A stretch of DNA of 64,000 nucleotides from Terriglobus sp. TAA 43 (GTDB lineage Bacteria > Acidobacteriota > Terriglobia > Terriglobales > Acidobacteriaceae): positions 1,178,001 through 1,242,000 of the forward strand of contig NZ_JUGR01000001.1 of the NCBI RefSeq assembly GCF_000800015.1. Direction: 5' to 3'. Below, piece after piece: positions 45,631 through 54,800 of the stretch; within the stretch, counting starts at the first letter, position 1; every line of letters begins with the position of its first letter. The notes under the pieces are model-generated. The model did no database searches. It was not told where the DNA came from and was given only the letters and a program-made list of their open reading frames with translations. Made by a program: the position numbers and the translations under genes.

Positions 45631-45993
45631 CTATTGCACGACGTGGATTGTGAATGACATATCGCCATGGCCGACCCCACAGAACACAGCACAATGTCCT
45701 ACAAAATCGCCGATCTTATCGGGCGTCAGCTTTACCGTTGCCCCAGTCCCCTTCGCGATCGTTGCGTTGATATCAAGGTCATCGAAATGCATGCCATGTG
45801 TCACATCTTCACTCTGAAAGACCAACACCGCAGGCTGGTTTACTTTCAACGTGACGTCGTTCGGAGCAAACGCAAAGCGGTGTGCCGTGATCTGGATCGT
45901 TTGTGGGGTTTGGTCTGCCTGCACGAGGCTGTGGAGCGACGGCACCAGCAACAATATTCCACCGATCGCAGCACTCAAGGATTGCTTCAGCAT
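45631..45993 (-). CDS. Exported CuA-type cupredoxin
   Basis: A 120-residue periplasmic protein with a signal peptide or single anchor (LSAAIGGILLLVPSLHSLVQA). The cupredoxin fold carries H66 in DVTHGMHF and the loop C101-x3-C105-x3-H109-x2-M112 (HCAVFCGVGHGDM). That is the binuclear CuA signature of cytochrome oxidase subunit II and nitrous-oxide reductase, here without their membrane or catalytic domains. It starts 21 bases after the WecG-type gene and precedes the terminator, so it looks like the last gene of the exopolysaccharide operon. It may be an electron carrier or copper chaperone; its link to polysaccharide export is unexplained. Confidence 0.88.
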   Translation of the reverse strand: MLKQSLSAAIGGILLLVPSLHSLVQADQTPQTIQITAHRFAFAPNDVTLKVNQPAVLVFQSEDVTHGMHFDDLDINATIAKGTGATVKLTPDKIGDFVGHCAVFCGVGHGDMSFTIHVVQ

Positions 45994-46014
45994 GAAATCT
46001 CCTCAGGCGGAACG

Positions 46015-46908
46015 TTATCTTCCCGATCCGGCATCTCCAACCGTAATGCGCTTGGGAGAAGTCGCTGTCACGTCTCCGTAAGAAGGATGTCTTTCTTCTG
46101 TCACACCATACTTTTCATTCTGCGCGGGACGCGGCTTCCGTTCTTTCACTGTCTGTTTGAAGAGCTTCTGTCGCAGTAGGGCGAGCAGAAAGTGTGTGTT
46201 GCTAATGATGTAGCGTCTCCAAAGCCTACGCGGATCCTGCACCAATCGATGCACCCATTGTAGCCCGGCATCCTTTATCCACTGCGGTGAATCCTTCAGC
46301 CGCCCCGTGTGGAAGTCAAAGGCCGCACCCACGCCGAACATCAGCACCGTCTCCATTCGTGGCAGAAATTGCTGCATGAACAACTCTTGCTTTGGACATC
46401 CGATGCCGACCCAGATGATGTCTGGCTTAAGACGCGCGATCATCTCTACCAATGCATCACTCTCGTCTGTGGTGAGGTTACGGAATGGAGGTGTGAACGT
46501 TCCCGCAAATTTCGCGTGCGGGAATTGTTCAGAAAGCCGTTGCCGAAGAAGTTCCGCTACACCTTCGTCACCGCCGTAGAGAAAATGCGTAGCGCCATGA
46601 AAACGAGGATCGCCAAAGAGCTTCAACATAAACTCCGGCCCTGCCACACGCTCCATGTGCTTCTCACCCTGGCCACGCCCAACCCACGCTACAGGTGCGC
46701 CATCCGGGAACAAGAGCGATGCTTCGGAATAACACTGACCGAACGGAGCGCTGCGGAGGGCCTCCATAAGGCCATGGACACTCACAAAACATGAATACCC
46801 TTTTCGCCTCGCGTGCAGATCCTCCGCAGTCCAATCCAAAGCAAGAGCGAAGTTGGCGGCAGAAATTGGTATGCCAAGCACTTCTGTAGTTTTCCGATTC
46901 ATTGTCAT
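46015..46908 (-). CDS. WecG/TagA/CpsF-family glycosyltransferase
   Basis: A 297-residue GT26-type enzyme, usually adding N-acetylmannosaminuronic acid or a related sugar to a lipid-linked intermediate. Landmarks: FVSVHGLMEALRS, LLFPDGAPVAWVGR, THFLYGGDEGVAELLRQRL, DIIWVGIGCPKQELFM and MFGVGAAFDFHTG. I chose ATG 46908 because it overlaps the stop of the upstream transferase (ATGA) and has AGGTGG upstream. The CxxQE-like segment CPKQE is the conserved family site. It acts at the inner face of the inner membrane, late in repeat-unit assembly. Confidence 0.92.
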   Translation of the reverse strand: MTMNRKTTEVLGIPISAANFALALDWTAEDLHARRKGYSCFVSVHGLMEALRSAPFGQCYSEASLLFPDGAPVAWVGRGQGEKHMERVAGPEFMLKLFGDPRFHGATHFLYGGDEGVAELLRQRLSEQFPHAKFAGTFTPPFRNLTTDESDALVEMIARLKPDIIWVGIGCPKQELFMQQFLPRMETVLMFGVGAAFDFHTGRLKDSPQWIKDAGLQWVHRLVQDPRRLWRRYIISNTHFLLALLRQKLFKQTVKERKPRPAQNEKYGVTEERHPSYGDVTATSPKRITVGDAGSGR

Positions 46909-48074
46909 ACCCCCACCTGTCCCTTCACATGCTCGACTGCATTGCACTCTCTCGATATCTTGCGGCGGTTTTGCACCGATACCGACTCATATAGTTCCGC
47001 GTACTGGCGCGCAATCGTTTTGAGGCTGTACTGAGGCAGCGCCACCGCTTCCGGTTTTGGCTGACTACACTCTTCAAACATTGCGTCGGCAAAACGAGAA
47101 ACAGCATCGTCACCCAAATGCACATAGCGACAATGACGTCTCCCCACTTCCCGGAACGACGGGATATCCGAACACACCACGCGACATCCTTCGAGCAGAG
47201 CCTCGGCAATCGGCAACCCGAATCCCTCTACGACCGAAGGCGCCACCAGCACTCGACATTCGCGGTAACACCAACGAAGGTTTCCCTCCGAGAGACCGCT
47301 CTTCAGAAGCACATGCTGTCGCAGTTTGTGCTCGTCAATAAAACTCTTGATGGCATTCGTTTCCGGTCCTTCGATTCCTACGATGACCAATCGAAGCCGC
47401 GGATCGACGTTCACCATCGACCGCAGACGTACAAAAGCTTGCAGCAATACGAGCAGATTTTTATTGCGACGGTGCTGTGCCACGCAAAGCATAAAAGGGT
47501 CGCTCAGGCCCGATGGCGCGTTTGCTTTCGCGTCCATTTCATAGACACAATTGGGAATCACATGAGCAGACCGTAACGACAGCAGAGGATGTACACGCGA
47601 AAGGCGATCCAGAGTGCTATGCGAGACACAAGCAATCGCATCGGCTGAGACAAGGCAGTGGTGAAGAAGCATCCTATTGAACGAAGCCTTGATCGGCCCA
47701 AAATTTTCGGGCAAATCATGCGGATACAGATCATGCAGTGTCACTACAACAGGCACGCTCATTGCCGTTTGCTGCAATGGCGCGGGGTAGGAGTAGTGCG
47801 CCAGATCTGCGTTGTATCGGCGCACCGTGCGGGGCAATTCCACTGCGTACCAAAAGTTGCGCGAGAAGATATCGCTGCGAATTCTGGCCATCTCCACTGA
47901 AAGCTTTGGGTGATCCGGAAGGAATTCCGAAACATACCGCTGCCATTGGCCCGCGACCACATGGACGTGTTCTACCTGTTCGATCAGCAGCAGCGATCGA
48001 ATCATATTGATGGCGTGGCGCATTACGCCAGACATGGCGTTCGCGGACGAGACGACTGGAACTACAACTCGCAC
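46905..48074 (-). CDS. Group 1 (GT4) glycosyltransferase
   Basis: A 389-residue GT-B enzyme. The N-terminal domain opens with VRVVVPVVSSANAMSGVMRH; the C-terminal domain has FMLCVAQHRRNKNLLVLLQA and the E-x7-E region VVAPSVVEGFGLPIAEALLE typical of GT4 retaining transferases. The start is GTG 48074, preceded by a near-perfect ribosome site. It overlaps the Wzy-like gene by 13 bases and the WecG-type gene by four. It should add one sugar to the lipid-linked exopolysaccharide repeat; donor and acceptor are unknown. Confidence 0.92.
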   Translation of the reverse strand: MRVVVPVVSSANAMSGVMRHAINMIRSLLLIEQVEHVHVVAGQWQRYVSEFLPDHPKLSVEMARIRSDIFSRNFWYAVELPRTVRRYNADLAHYSYPAPLQQTAMSVPVVVTLHDLYPHDLPENFGPIKASFNRMLLHHCLVSADAIACVSHSTLDRLSRVHPLLSLRSAHVIPNCVYEMDAKANAPSGLSDPFMLCVAQHRRNKNLLVLLQAFVRLRSMVNVDPRLRLVIVGIEGPETNAIKSFIDEHKLRQHVLLKSGLSEGNLRWCYRECRVLVAPSVVEGFGLPIAEALLEGCRVVCSDIPSFREVGRRHCRYVHLGDDAVSRFADAMFEECSQPKPEAVALPQYSLKTIARQYAELYESVSVQNRRKISRECNAVEHVKGQVGV

Positions 48075-49300
48075 GGGATCACCTCCTTTGTTTTCATTTG
48101 CTCCAGCGTCAGTGCGCCCAGCAGGACAAGAAGCCACAGCGGCCAGGAGAGATCGAATGCTTCCGTATCAGCGAATCCCCGTATGAGTGTCAGCAGAAAT
48201 AGCCCCGCAAATATCTGTCTCGTTGAGACATCACTCAGCGAGCGCACCGACCGCACGATGGTCGCGTAGATTGCAACTGTCATGGTGATGCCAATGGCAC
48301 CATATGCATAGAATTGCTGCAGTAGTTCGTTGTGTGCGTGGCGTGCTTGAAAGCCGCTGCTATAGAAGGGCGGGATCACCTTCCACACGGAGTGAAAGCC
48401 GTGCCCGAACCAGGGGCGCTCCACGGCTTCTGCAAGCATGTACGTCCAGATGCCGATGCGCCCCGTAAGCGATTCTGCTGAGGTGCTGTCTGCATAGGAA
48501 GTGAAGTACGAGATCAACAACGGTGTGAAAACCAGGAGAGTGCCGATGCACAGGCAGAGAATCTTCACCTTAGCCTTACGTGTCAGACCGGAATTCACCA
48601 GGAGCAAGTAGCCCTGTGCCAACACAAACGCAACAATCGTCGTTTTACTAAGACTGCGCAGTAGCGTGACACCAAACAATACAAGGCAGACCTTCCATCG
48701 TCTCTGTATATGGCGGCGAAGAAGGTACTGCGCAAAAAAGAACGCAAGAGCACAGGGCCAGCCGATCTGATTCGGTCCCAGCAATTCTTCATCGCCCAGC
48801 CGCATGTCACTTTGCGCGGGTAACAACCACGCGATGACCGCGACAAAGACAGTTCCATACACGAAGCCACGAAATACCGCATCCGCCACTTCCGTAGCAG
48901 TATGCTGACGAGCCTGTAGAGCGACGATGGCAACATCGCACATCATTGCCAGCCAGAATGCCGCCGCTGCGGCTTTGGAAGCTGCTACCGTCCAGATGAG
49001 GCTAGTGCCTGTTACAACCAGATACAGCAGAACCGCACGGCCGGGCGAAGTCGTGCGCAATTCCGCAAGCGTCATTACCGCTGCCGGACGCGCGGTTAAG
49101 AGCCCCATTAGAAACAAGCCAAAGCTCGCAACGAGACTTATGGCGACGCCTGTCTCCGCCTCCATGCCAAACAGTCGTACAGCTAGTAAGACTGTCATCA
49201 CCCTCGCGGCATACAAAAACCCGCTCCATTGAGCAATGGAAGGGAGAGCAGGCGCCTCCCGTCGCGACTCTTCCACGAACATGACTCCCTCGACGCTCAT
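48062..49300 (-). CDS. O-antigen ligase / Wzy-like polymerase
   Basis: A 412-residue polytopic membrane protein with about 10-12 helices and a large periplasmic loop ending in RHAHNELLQQFYAYG, the histidine-containing segment typical of the O-antigen ligase/polymerase family (Wzy_C). I chose ATG 49300 because it overlaps the flippase stop (ATGA) and GAGG precedes it; longer readings overlap the flippase gene extensively. In this operon a polymerase role is more likely than a lipopolysaccharide ligase role, since a flippase and chain-length regulator are adjacent. Confidence 0.88.
   Translation of the reverse strand: MSVEGVMFVEESRREAPALPSIAQWSGFLYAARVMTVLLAVRLFGMEAETGVAISLVASFGLFLMGLLTARPAAVMTLAELRTTSPGRAVLLYLVVTGTSLIWTVAASKAAAAAFWLAMMCDVAIVALQARQHTATEVADAVFRGFVYGTVFVAVIAWLLPAQSDMRLGDEELLGPNQIGWPCALAFFFAQYLLRRHIQRRWKVCLVLFGVTLLRSLSKTTIVAFVLAQGYLLLVNSGLTRKAKVKILCLCIGTLLVFTPLLISYFTSYADSTSAESLTGRIGIWTYMLAEAVERPWFGHGFHSVWKVIPPFYSSGFQARHAHNELLQQFYAYGAIGITMTVAIYATIVRSVRSLSDVSTRQIFAGLFLLTLIRGFADTEAFDLSWPLWLLVLLGALTLEQMKTKEVIPCEL
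48079..48088 (-). promoter_or_regulatory. Near-perfect ribosome binding site for the GT4 gene
   Basis: On the minus strand AAAGGAGGTGATCCC precedes GTG 48074 at normal spacing, fully complementary to the anti-Shine-Dalgarno end of 16S rRNA. It decides the start codon and implies efficient re-initiation inside the end of the preceding gene. Confidence 0.8.
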
Positions 49301-50610
49301 ACTTCCTCGCAAACTGCGTGCAGTGCAGGAATTGGGGATGTTCTGTGCTTGAGCGCGTACCACAGTGGCAGATAAAGCAGGATGCAAATGAATCCATACG
49401 CAAGTCTGGCGAAGGCGATTCCGGTTACTCCAAAGCGCGATCCAAGGGCGGCCATACAAGCAATACAGGCGAAGGCCCCCAGTACATTGGCAAGTGTGAC
49501 CAGTTGAACCCGATCCAATGCGTACAGCGCATACGTGGGGACCACGCTGATGGCGAGCAGCGATGAACTCCACACCAGCGCCGCGAGCAGATGCCGCGAA
49601 TCACCATTCAGACCAGAACGACCCAGGAGCGCAAGGAATCGCAAACCAACGGTCTGTAATACGAGCCCCGCGACGATGGCAAAGAGGATATTGGCTGCAG
49701 CCGCAAGCGCAATGGATCGGCCCAGGTTTGCGGACGAGCCCGCCGCGGCGCGATGTGAAAGATAAGGGAAAAGAAAATGGAGACCCGCAGCAGAAACGCC
49801 ATAGATGGGTTGCGCAATCTGTGCGCATATTGCATATGCAGCGATCACTGGCGCACCAAGCCACATCCCAAGAAAAAGCCGATCCAGCTGGCTAAAAACG
49901 ACTCCAGACAATGCGAGCAACCAACTGTACTTTCCAAATCGGAAGAGAAGCATCATTGCGTCCGCATTCCAAAGCGGACGCAGCTGCTGCATATCGAGCA
50001 ACTCACGTAAGCGACGGTGTTGCACTACGGTCGCCGCGACGTTGCACAGTGCAGTGACAAGCAGCACACACCACACTCGAGGAAACAGGCTGGCCATCAA
50101 TGTTCCGGCAATCAGCGAACCAATCCGGGCAAAGATGCTGATGCGGACGGCAGCACCATAGCGCTCATAAGCGCGCTGCGTGCTTATGAAGGTACTCTCT
50201 ATGGCGCGCTGCATGATCAACACAGCAACCAGAAGCAGGCTGTATCTACAGTCCACGCGAAGAAGGGCGTTGCCATGCGCTATCCGCATCGCAATCCATG
50301 GCGACACTGCAACAATCGCCAAGACAAACAATGCGGCAAGAACGCAGCTGACCATGAATAGTGTTCGCACTGTAACCGACACCGCAGATCGATCTTTCGC
50401 GCGATCCTGGCTTACCTGCTTGATCGCAGCGTCGCCAAATCCTGACGCAATGATGCTGGTAGCACTTACAACAGCGGCCATGACAGACCACAGACCATAG
50501 CCGTCCACGCCGAGTTTGCGCATCAGCATTGGAGCGACGAGCAGCATCACCGCCGGAAACGCCACATAGTCCAGCACGCCATAAAACACGTTCTGTATCT
50601 GACCTTTCAT
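49297..50610 (-). CDS. Wzx-like polysaccharide flippase
   Basis: A 437-residue membrane protein with about 12-14 helices of the MATE/MOP flippase superfamily. The start region (QNVFYGVLDYVAFPAVMLLV then APMLMRKLGVDGYGLWSVM) is typical of oligosaccharide flippases. The ATG at 50610 overlaps the chain-length regulator stop (ATGA); an in-frame ATG 12 bases earlier is an alternative. It should move lipid-linked repeat units across the inner membrane for polymerisation. Confidence 0.88.
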   Translation of the reverse strand: MKGQIQNVFYGVLDYVAFPAVMLLVAPMLMRKLGVDGYGLWSVMAAVVSATSIIASGFGDAAIKQVSQDRAKDRSAVSVTVRTLFMVSCVLAALFVLAIVAVSPWIAMRIAHGNALLRVDCRYSLLLVAVLIMQRAIESTFISTQRAYERYGAAVRISIFARIGSLIAGTLMASLFPRVWCVLLVTALCNVAATVVQHRRLRELLDMQQLRPLWNADAMMLLFRFGKYSWLLALSGVVFSQLDRLFLGMWLGAPVIAAYAICAQIAQPIYGVSAAGLHFLFPYLSHRAAAGSSANLGRSIALAAAANILFAIVAGLVLQTVGLRFLALLGRSGLNGDSRHLLAALVWSSSLLAISVVPTYALYALDRVQLVTLANVLGAFACIACMAALGSRFGVTGIAFARLAYGFICILLYLPLWYALKHRTSPIPALHAVCEEV

Positions 50611-51842
50611 CGCCGCCCCCATAAAGGAATTAGCGAGAAAGCGATGCGGCGCATGAGTAGAACGCGCGGGTCCTGCCTATGCTCCTGCACGTGATCGAAC
50701 AGCAACAGCCCAAAGCACACCAGCGACATCACGCCAAGCCACAGTGCCAGTGTCATTAGCGCACGTGGTGGGAAGGACTTTTTCTCGGCAACCGCCGGAG
50801 AGTCAATCACCTTGAGAACAGGGACGTCCTTCGCTTCGCTTATGCGGGCCATCTCAAACTGTTCTGTCAGCAGCTCAAACAGTTTTTCCTGAATTTGCAC
50901 GTCCCTATACCGATCTGCAAAAGGGACGGCAAGCCGAGGCAACTGACGCAATGAGGGCGCAGGCGTGTCGGAGATGGAGTCCGTTGAGATATCAGCAAGC
51001 GGGGCGGAGCTGCCCTCAATCCGTTTCAACTGGGCACGCAACGCGGACGCACGCGCCTCTGCAGCGCGCAGGCGTATGTTGCCATCGCCATAGATCTGGC
51101 GCATAGAACTGATGTTGGATTCTTCCACCAGAATCTGCGCCTGTAATGCTGCGCCGGAGGTCACCTCGGCACGAGCCTGCTCTTTGAGATCGATCGTCCC
51201 ATGCGTGCTGGAGAATTCGCTTAACGCAAGCTGTGCCTGCTCCAGATCGTGCCGGGCCTGCACCAACCGGCGTTCCACAAAGATGCGTTCCTGCCGGGCT
51301 GACGATGTGCTTGTTCGGTTCAGTAGGCGGTTGAGACCATCCAGATACGCAGCCGCCATGTCACGTGCGCGCTGCGGGTCATGGTCCTCCACCACGAGCG
51401 TGATGACATCGCTCTTCTTGTCGTCTTGTATCTGAACATGGCGCGCCAGGGTCTTCAGTGTGTCCACGCGATAACGCTTGTGATACACGTTCTGCAGATC
51501 AAAGCGATCTACAATCTCTCCGTTAATCGTGCCGCTTCGCAGAAGTTCGATGTAGATAGCCGAAGAGTTGTTAACACCCAGAAGGCTGCCTGCCAGACTT
51601 CCCAGCCCGCTCAGTCCTCCAGAACCTCTGCCGGCAAGTGCCGCAAACATCGCGGCACTCACGCTGCCGTTGCCCGGCGGCATGATGCTTGCAGAAGATG
51701 TGTACGTTTTGGGCCACAGGCACGCCGTGAGCAGACTAAGTGCAAAAACGACCACACCAATTTTTCCCAACAACACACGACGCTCGAAGAGAAACTCAAT
51801 GCGCTCGATGCCCGTGTGAGGGTGTGTTCGTAGCTCGCTCAC
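50607..51842 (-). CDS. Wzz-like chain length determinant
   Basis: A 411-residue polysaccharide co-polymerase. An N-terminal membrane helix (GKIGVVVFALSLLTACLWP) is followed by the YTSSASIMPPG motif of the Wzz domain, a long periplasmic coiled coil (about 165-290) and a GNVR-like segment (FELLTEQFEMARISEAKDVP, KVIDSPAVAEKKSFPPRAL) before the second helix (TLALWLGVMSLVCFGLLLF). It lacks a tyrosine-kinase domain. The GTG at 51842 overlaps the SLBB-fusion stop (GTGA). It should set polymer length together with the Wzy-like protein. Confidence 0.92.
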   Translation of the reverse strand: MSELRTHPHTGIERIEFLFERRVLLGKIGVVVFALSLLTACLWPKTYTSSASIMPPGNGSVSAAMFAALAGRGSGGLSGLGSLAGSLLGVNNSSAIYIELLRSGTINGEIVDRFDLQNVYHKRYRVDTLKTLARHVQIQDDKKSDVITLVVEDHDPQRARDMAAAYLDGLNRLLNRTSTSSARQERIFVERRLVQARHDLEQAQLALSEFSSTHGTIDLKEQARAEVTSGAALQAQILVEESNISSMRQIYGDGNIRLRAAEARASALRAQLKRIEGSSAPLADISTDSISDTPAPSLRQLPRLAVPFADRYRDVQIQEKLFELLTEQFEMARISEAKDVPVLKVIDSPAVAEKKSFPPRALMTLALWLGVMSLVCFGLLLFDHVQEHRQDPRVLLMRRIAFSLIPLWGRR

Positions 51843-54800
51843 AGCACACCTGCCACTGCTGCCGTGAATGCAATGGAAGCGGAAATCTGCGCCACCGTTA
51901 GCAAATTGCGCCAGAACAGCGAGGCTCCGATAATCTTCTGCGGAACTACAACCACATCACCCGGGGTGAGCTTCGTTGCGAGTACATCGTCATGAAATAG
52001 TCCGCCGCCGCTGGTACGGCCCACAACTGAGCCGTTGGCGCGAATGACAAAGATCTCTTTCCTATTGGCTACCTGGGTCGTGCCACCTGCTTTGTGCAAA
52101 TACCAATCCGCACTCTTGCCTGGAGTGAAGGCTATGGCGGACGCGTTGTAGACCTGCCCACTTATCAAGACAAAGCCAGGACGCTTGGGAATCATTAATT
52201 TGTCGTCCTTGCGCACCTCAATATCGGCGGGCGTATTTTCCCACTCGGTGATGTTGTTGCTGATGTGCAACACGAGACGTCCGCTCGCAGGCTGGTTCTT
52301 AAGGCTCGCTACGATCTGGTCCTGCTGCGCCTGCACCAACTGAAGTTGCGCTGCACCATCGGCGGGCGTCACAGTGGACGATGTACGCGCAGCAGAGGCG
52401 CTTGTTTCAATTTGCCGGATCAACTCCTGCCTGCTCTTTTCTTCCAAGACCTTTACATCCGGTCTCGTCATCACAGCACCGTCGGAGTAGCTCGTCTCCA
52501 GAAAGCCCCCGGCGCGCTTCAGAATCGAACTGAGATGTTCGCCCTGCCGGAAGCCATAGTGACCAGGATGTGCCACCTCGCCCACCACTTCGATCGAAGC
52601 GCCGATATCGTCCCAACCAGTGAGACGATGGACATTCAGTGTGTCTCCCGGTTTCAAGGCAACATCCGCTTCGAGATCACTGCGAAGGACAGCGTCCCCA
52701 ATGCGCAAGGTAGTCTGTTCGTCCCGAACGCGTGTCGCTCCCACCACGGTGTAACTCGAAAGATCGGCCGAGGTGAGTAACGCACCACGCGTGAATCCGC
52801 CTGCCATGCGAACCAATTGCGCCGCGGTCATGCCCTGCGAAAACGGATAAGTTCCCGGACGCAGTACTTCACCATCCACTGACACCTTGGGTGCATCAGC
52901 ATCGTAGCGACCTTGTACGCGGATCGTATCCAGCGGCTGCAGCGCAGGATTTTCATTTCCAATCATCACGTCCGAAACGTGGAATTCGATCGTCTCCACA
53001 TGCAGATCCGGTGGCACAAGACGAATGATCTCGCCACGGTCTGCTGGCTCCGGCAACATGTCACGATACGACGGAAGAACATCGCGAAGCCGCATACCGT
53101 CATGCCACGCAACGCGGCCAGGATGAAGCACGTGGCCTTCGCGATAGACAACATGCCGGCTGTATGCCTCGATCGGAGTAACGTGAACGGCATCGCCATC
53201 CTGCACGACAAAGTGTTCTATCGCACTATGTGTTTGCTCACTCGAACTCCCATCTTGCAACGCCAGGTCGATGGTTTCTCTTTGTGTGTTGGGACGCACA
53301 CGTTCGACCGTGAGGTGTGTGAGCTCCGCAGTTACTGTCGGTGAACCCGCGTCTTCAAGCAAAGAGGCTAGCGAGGTCTTTCCCTTCAGCTCATAGATCG
53401 CGGGGCGTTTGACCGCGCCGGACACGGCCACCTGTGGTCCTGCTGGAGGCACCAGCAGCGTATCGCCCGACTGAAGGCGTTCTTCACTTTGGGTGCCATG
53501 CAGCAGAAAATCGTAGAGGTCGATCTCTCCCAGCAACAACGTGCCGCGATAGTGACGTAACACACGAAGCGACCCAACAGCCGTCGGCCCACCCGCTGCA
53601 TACAGCGCGCTAATGACCGTAGACTGCGCACTCAGTTCATAAGCCCCAGGCCGTTGAACGTCTCCAACGACATACACGCGTACACTGCGTAGCTTCCCGA
53701 GCGAGAGCGACACCCGCACATCACGAAACTGTGGTCGCATCAGGTTGGCAACAGTCTCCTGTGCCTGCCTGAGGCTCATTCCTGCAACATGAGCCTGACC
53801 AGCATCCTGAAGATTGAGATTGCCATCGCGGTCCACAGTACGCGTGAGTGTTTGTGTGTTGCTGCCCCACATCTGTATCGAAACGCTGTCACCCGGCCCC
53901 AGGACGTAGTTGTCATCAGCGGGCAATGAAGTCGCAGTTGGAGCCCCCATAGCGCGCACCGTCGCAAGATCGCGACGAAGGAACATATCCGCGCCAAAGC
54001 GCTTCAACGGCCCATTAAGGTCCGTCACCTGCGTATATAGATCGTGCAGCGATCGCAAGTTATACGGCGTGGGACGATTCAGGACGCGCGGCTCTGTGGA
54101 CGGCTCCGGCGTCTCCTTCTTTGCCGGAACAGGGCGCTGAATAGTTCGATCAGGACTCTCAAGGCTCGATACCTTGGACTGGTTCAAAGCTGGGATCGAA
54201 GGGTCTTCAGGCTCCTCAATGGTGTCCACCGTGAAGCCACGCGCCTGCAGAAACGTACCGACATTTCTGCGAAAGTCCGCATTCGTTGCAATGCGGCTGT
54301 AAACCTGTTCATCCGTAATACTGTCGGGAGAAGTCGGCTGCCCCTGCTGTCCTGCAAAATCACTTAGCAACTGTTTCACTTCGATCAGCGCATCGGGTGT
54401 GTTCTGCAGGAAGGAAATGATTTGTGTCGCGCTGGACGATGAATCGCGCGGAGTGAACGTTGTTGTATCCGGCACGTACTGCGAGGGAGCGGAAACATCT
54501 GTTGTGCGGCGGGGCTGCACCGTGGATGTCGTCGTCTGTGCATCCTGTGCTACCGATGGGGGACCGTATAGCAGAGGACTTTGATCCGTCGGTTGTTGTT
54601 GGGCCTGTGCGGGGCCGCAAAACATCAAAAGCACAATTACAAGTAGGAACAAGCTTCCCCGATTCCATCGCCGTGCCTCATACAGATAGCGCAATCCCTC
54701 TACGAGATGAAAGCGCGCGCGGAAGAACAGAAACCATATCTGCAAGCGATGCCGCAGATATGTTTCGCGTAATGGCTCTTGCTCTCTGGGCGCGATAATT

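Noticed and set aside
48076..48089. GGATCACCTCCTTT on the plus strand, identical to the 3' end of 16S rRNA
   Set aside because: It is the complement of a strong Shine-Dalgarno site before GTG 48074; no rRNA sequence surrounds it.
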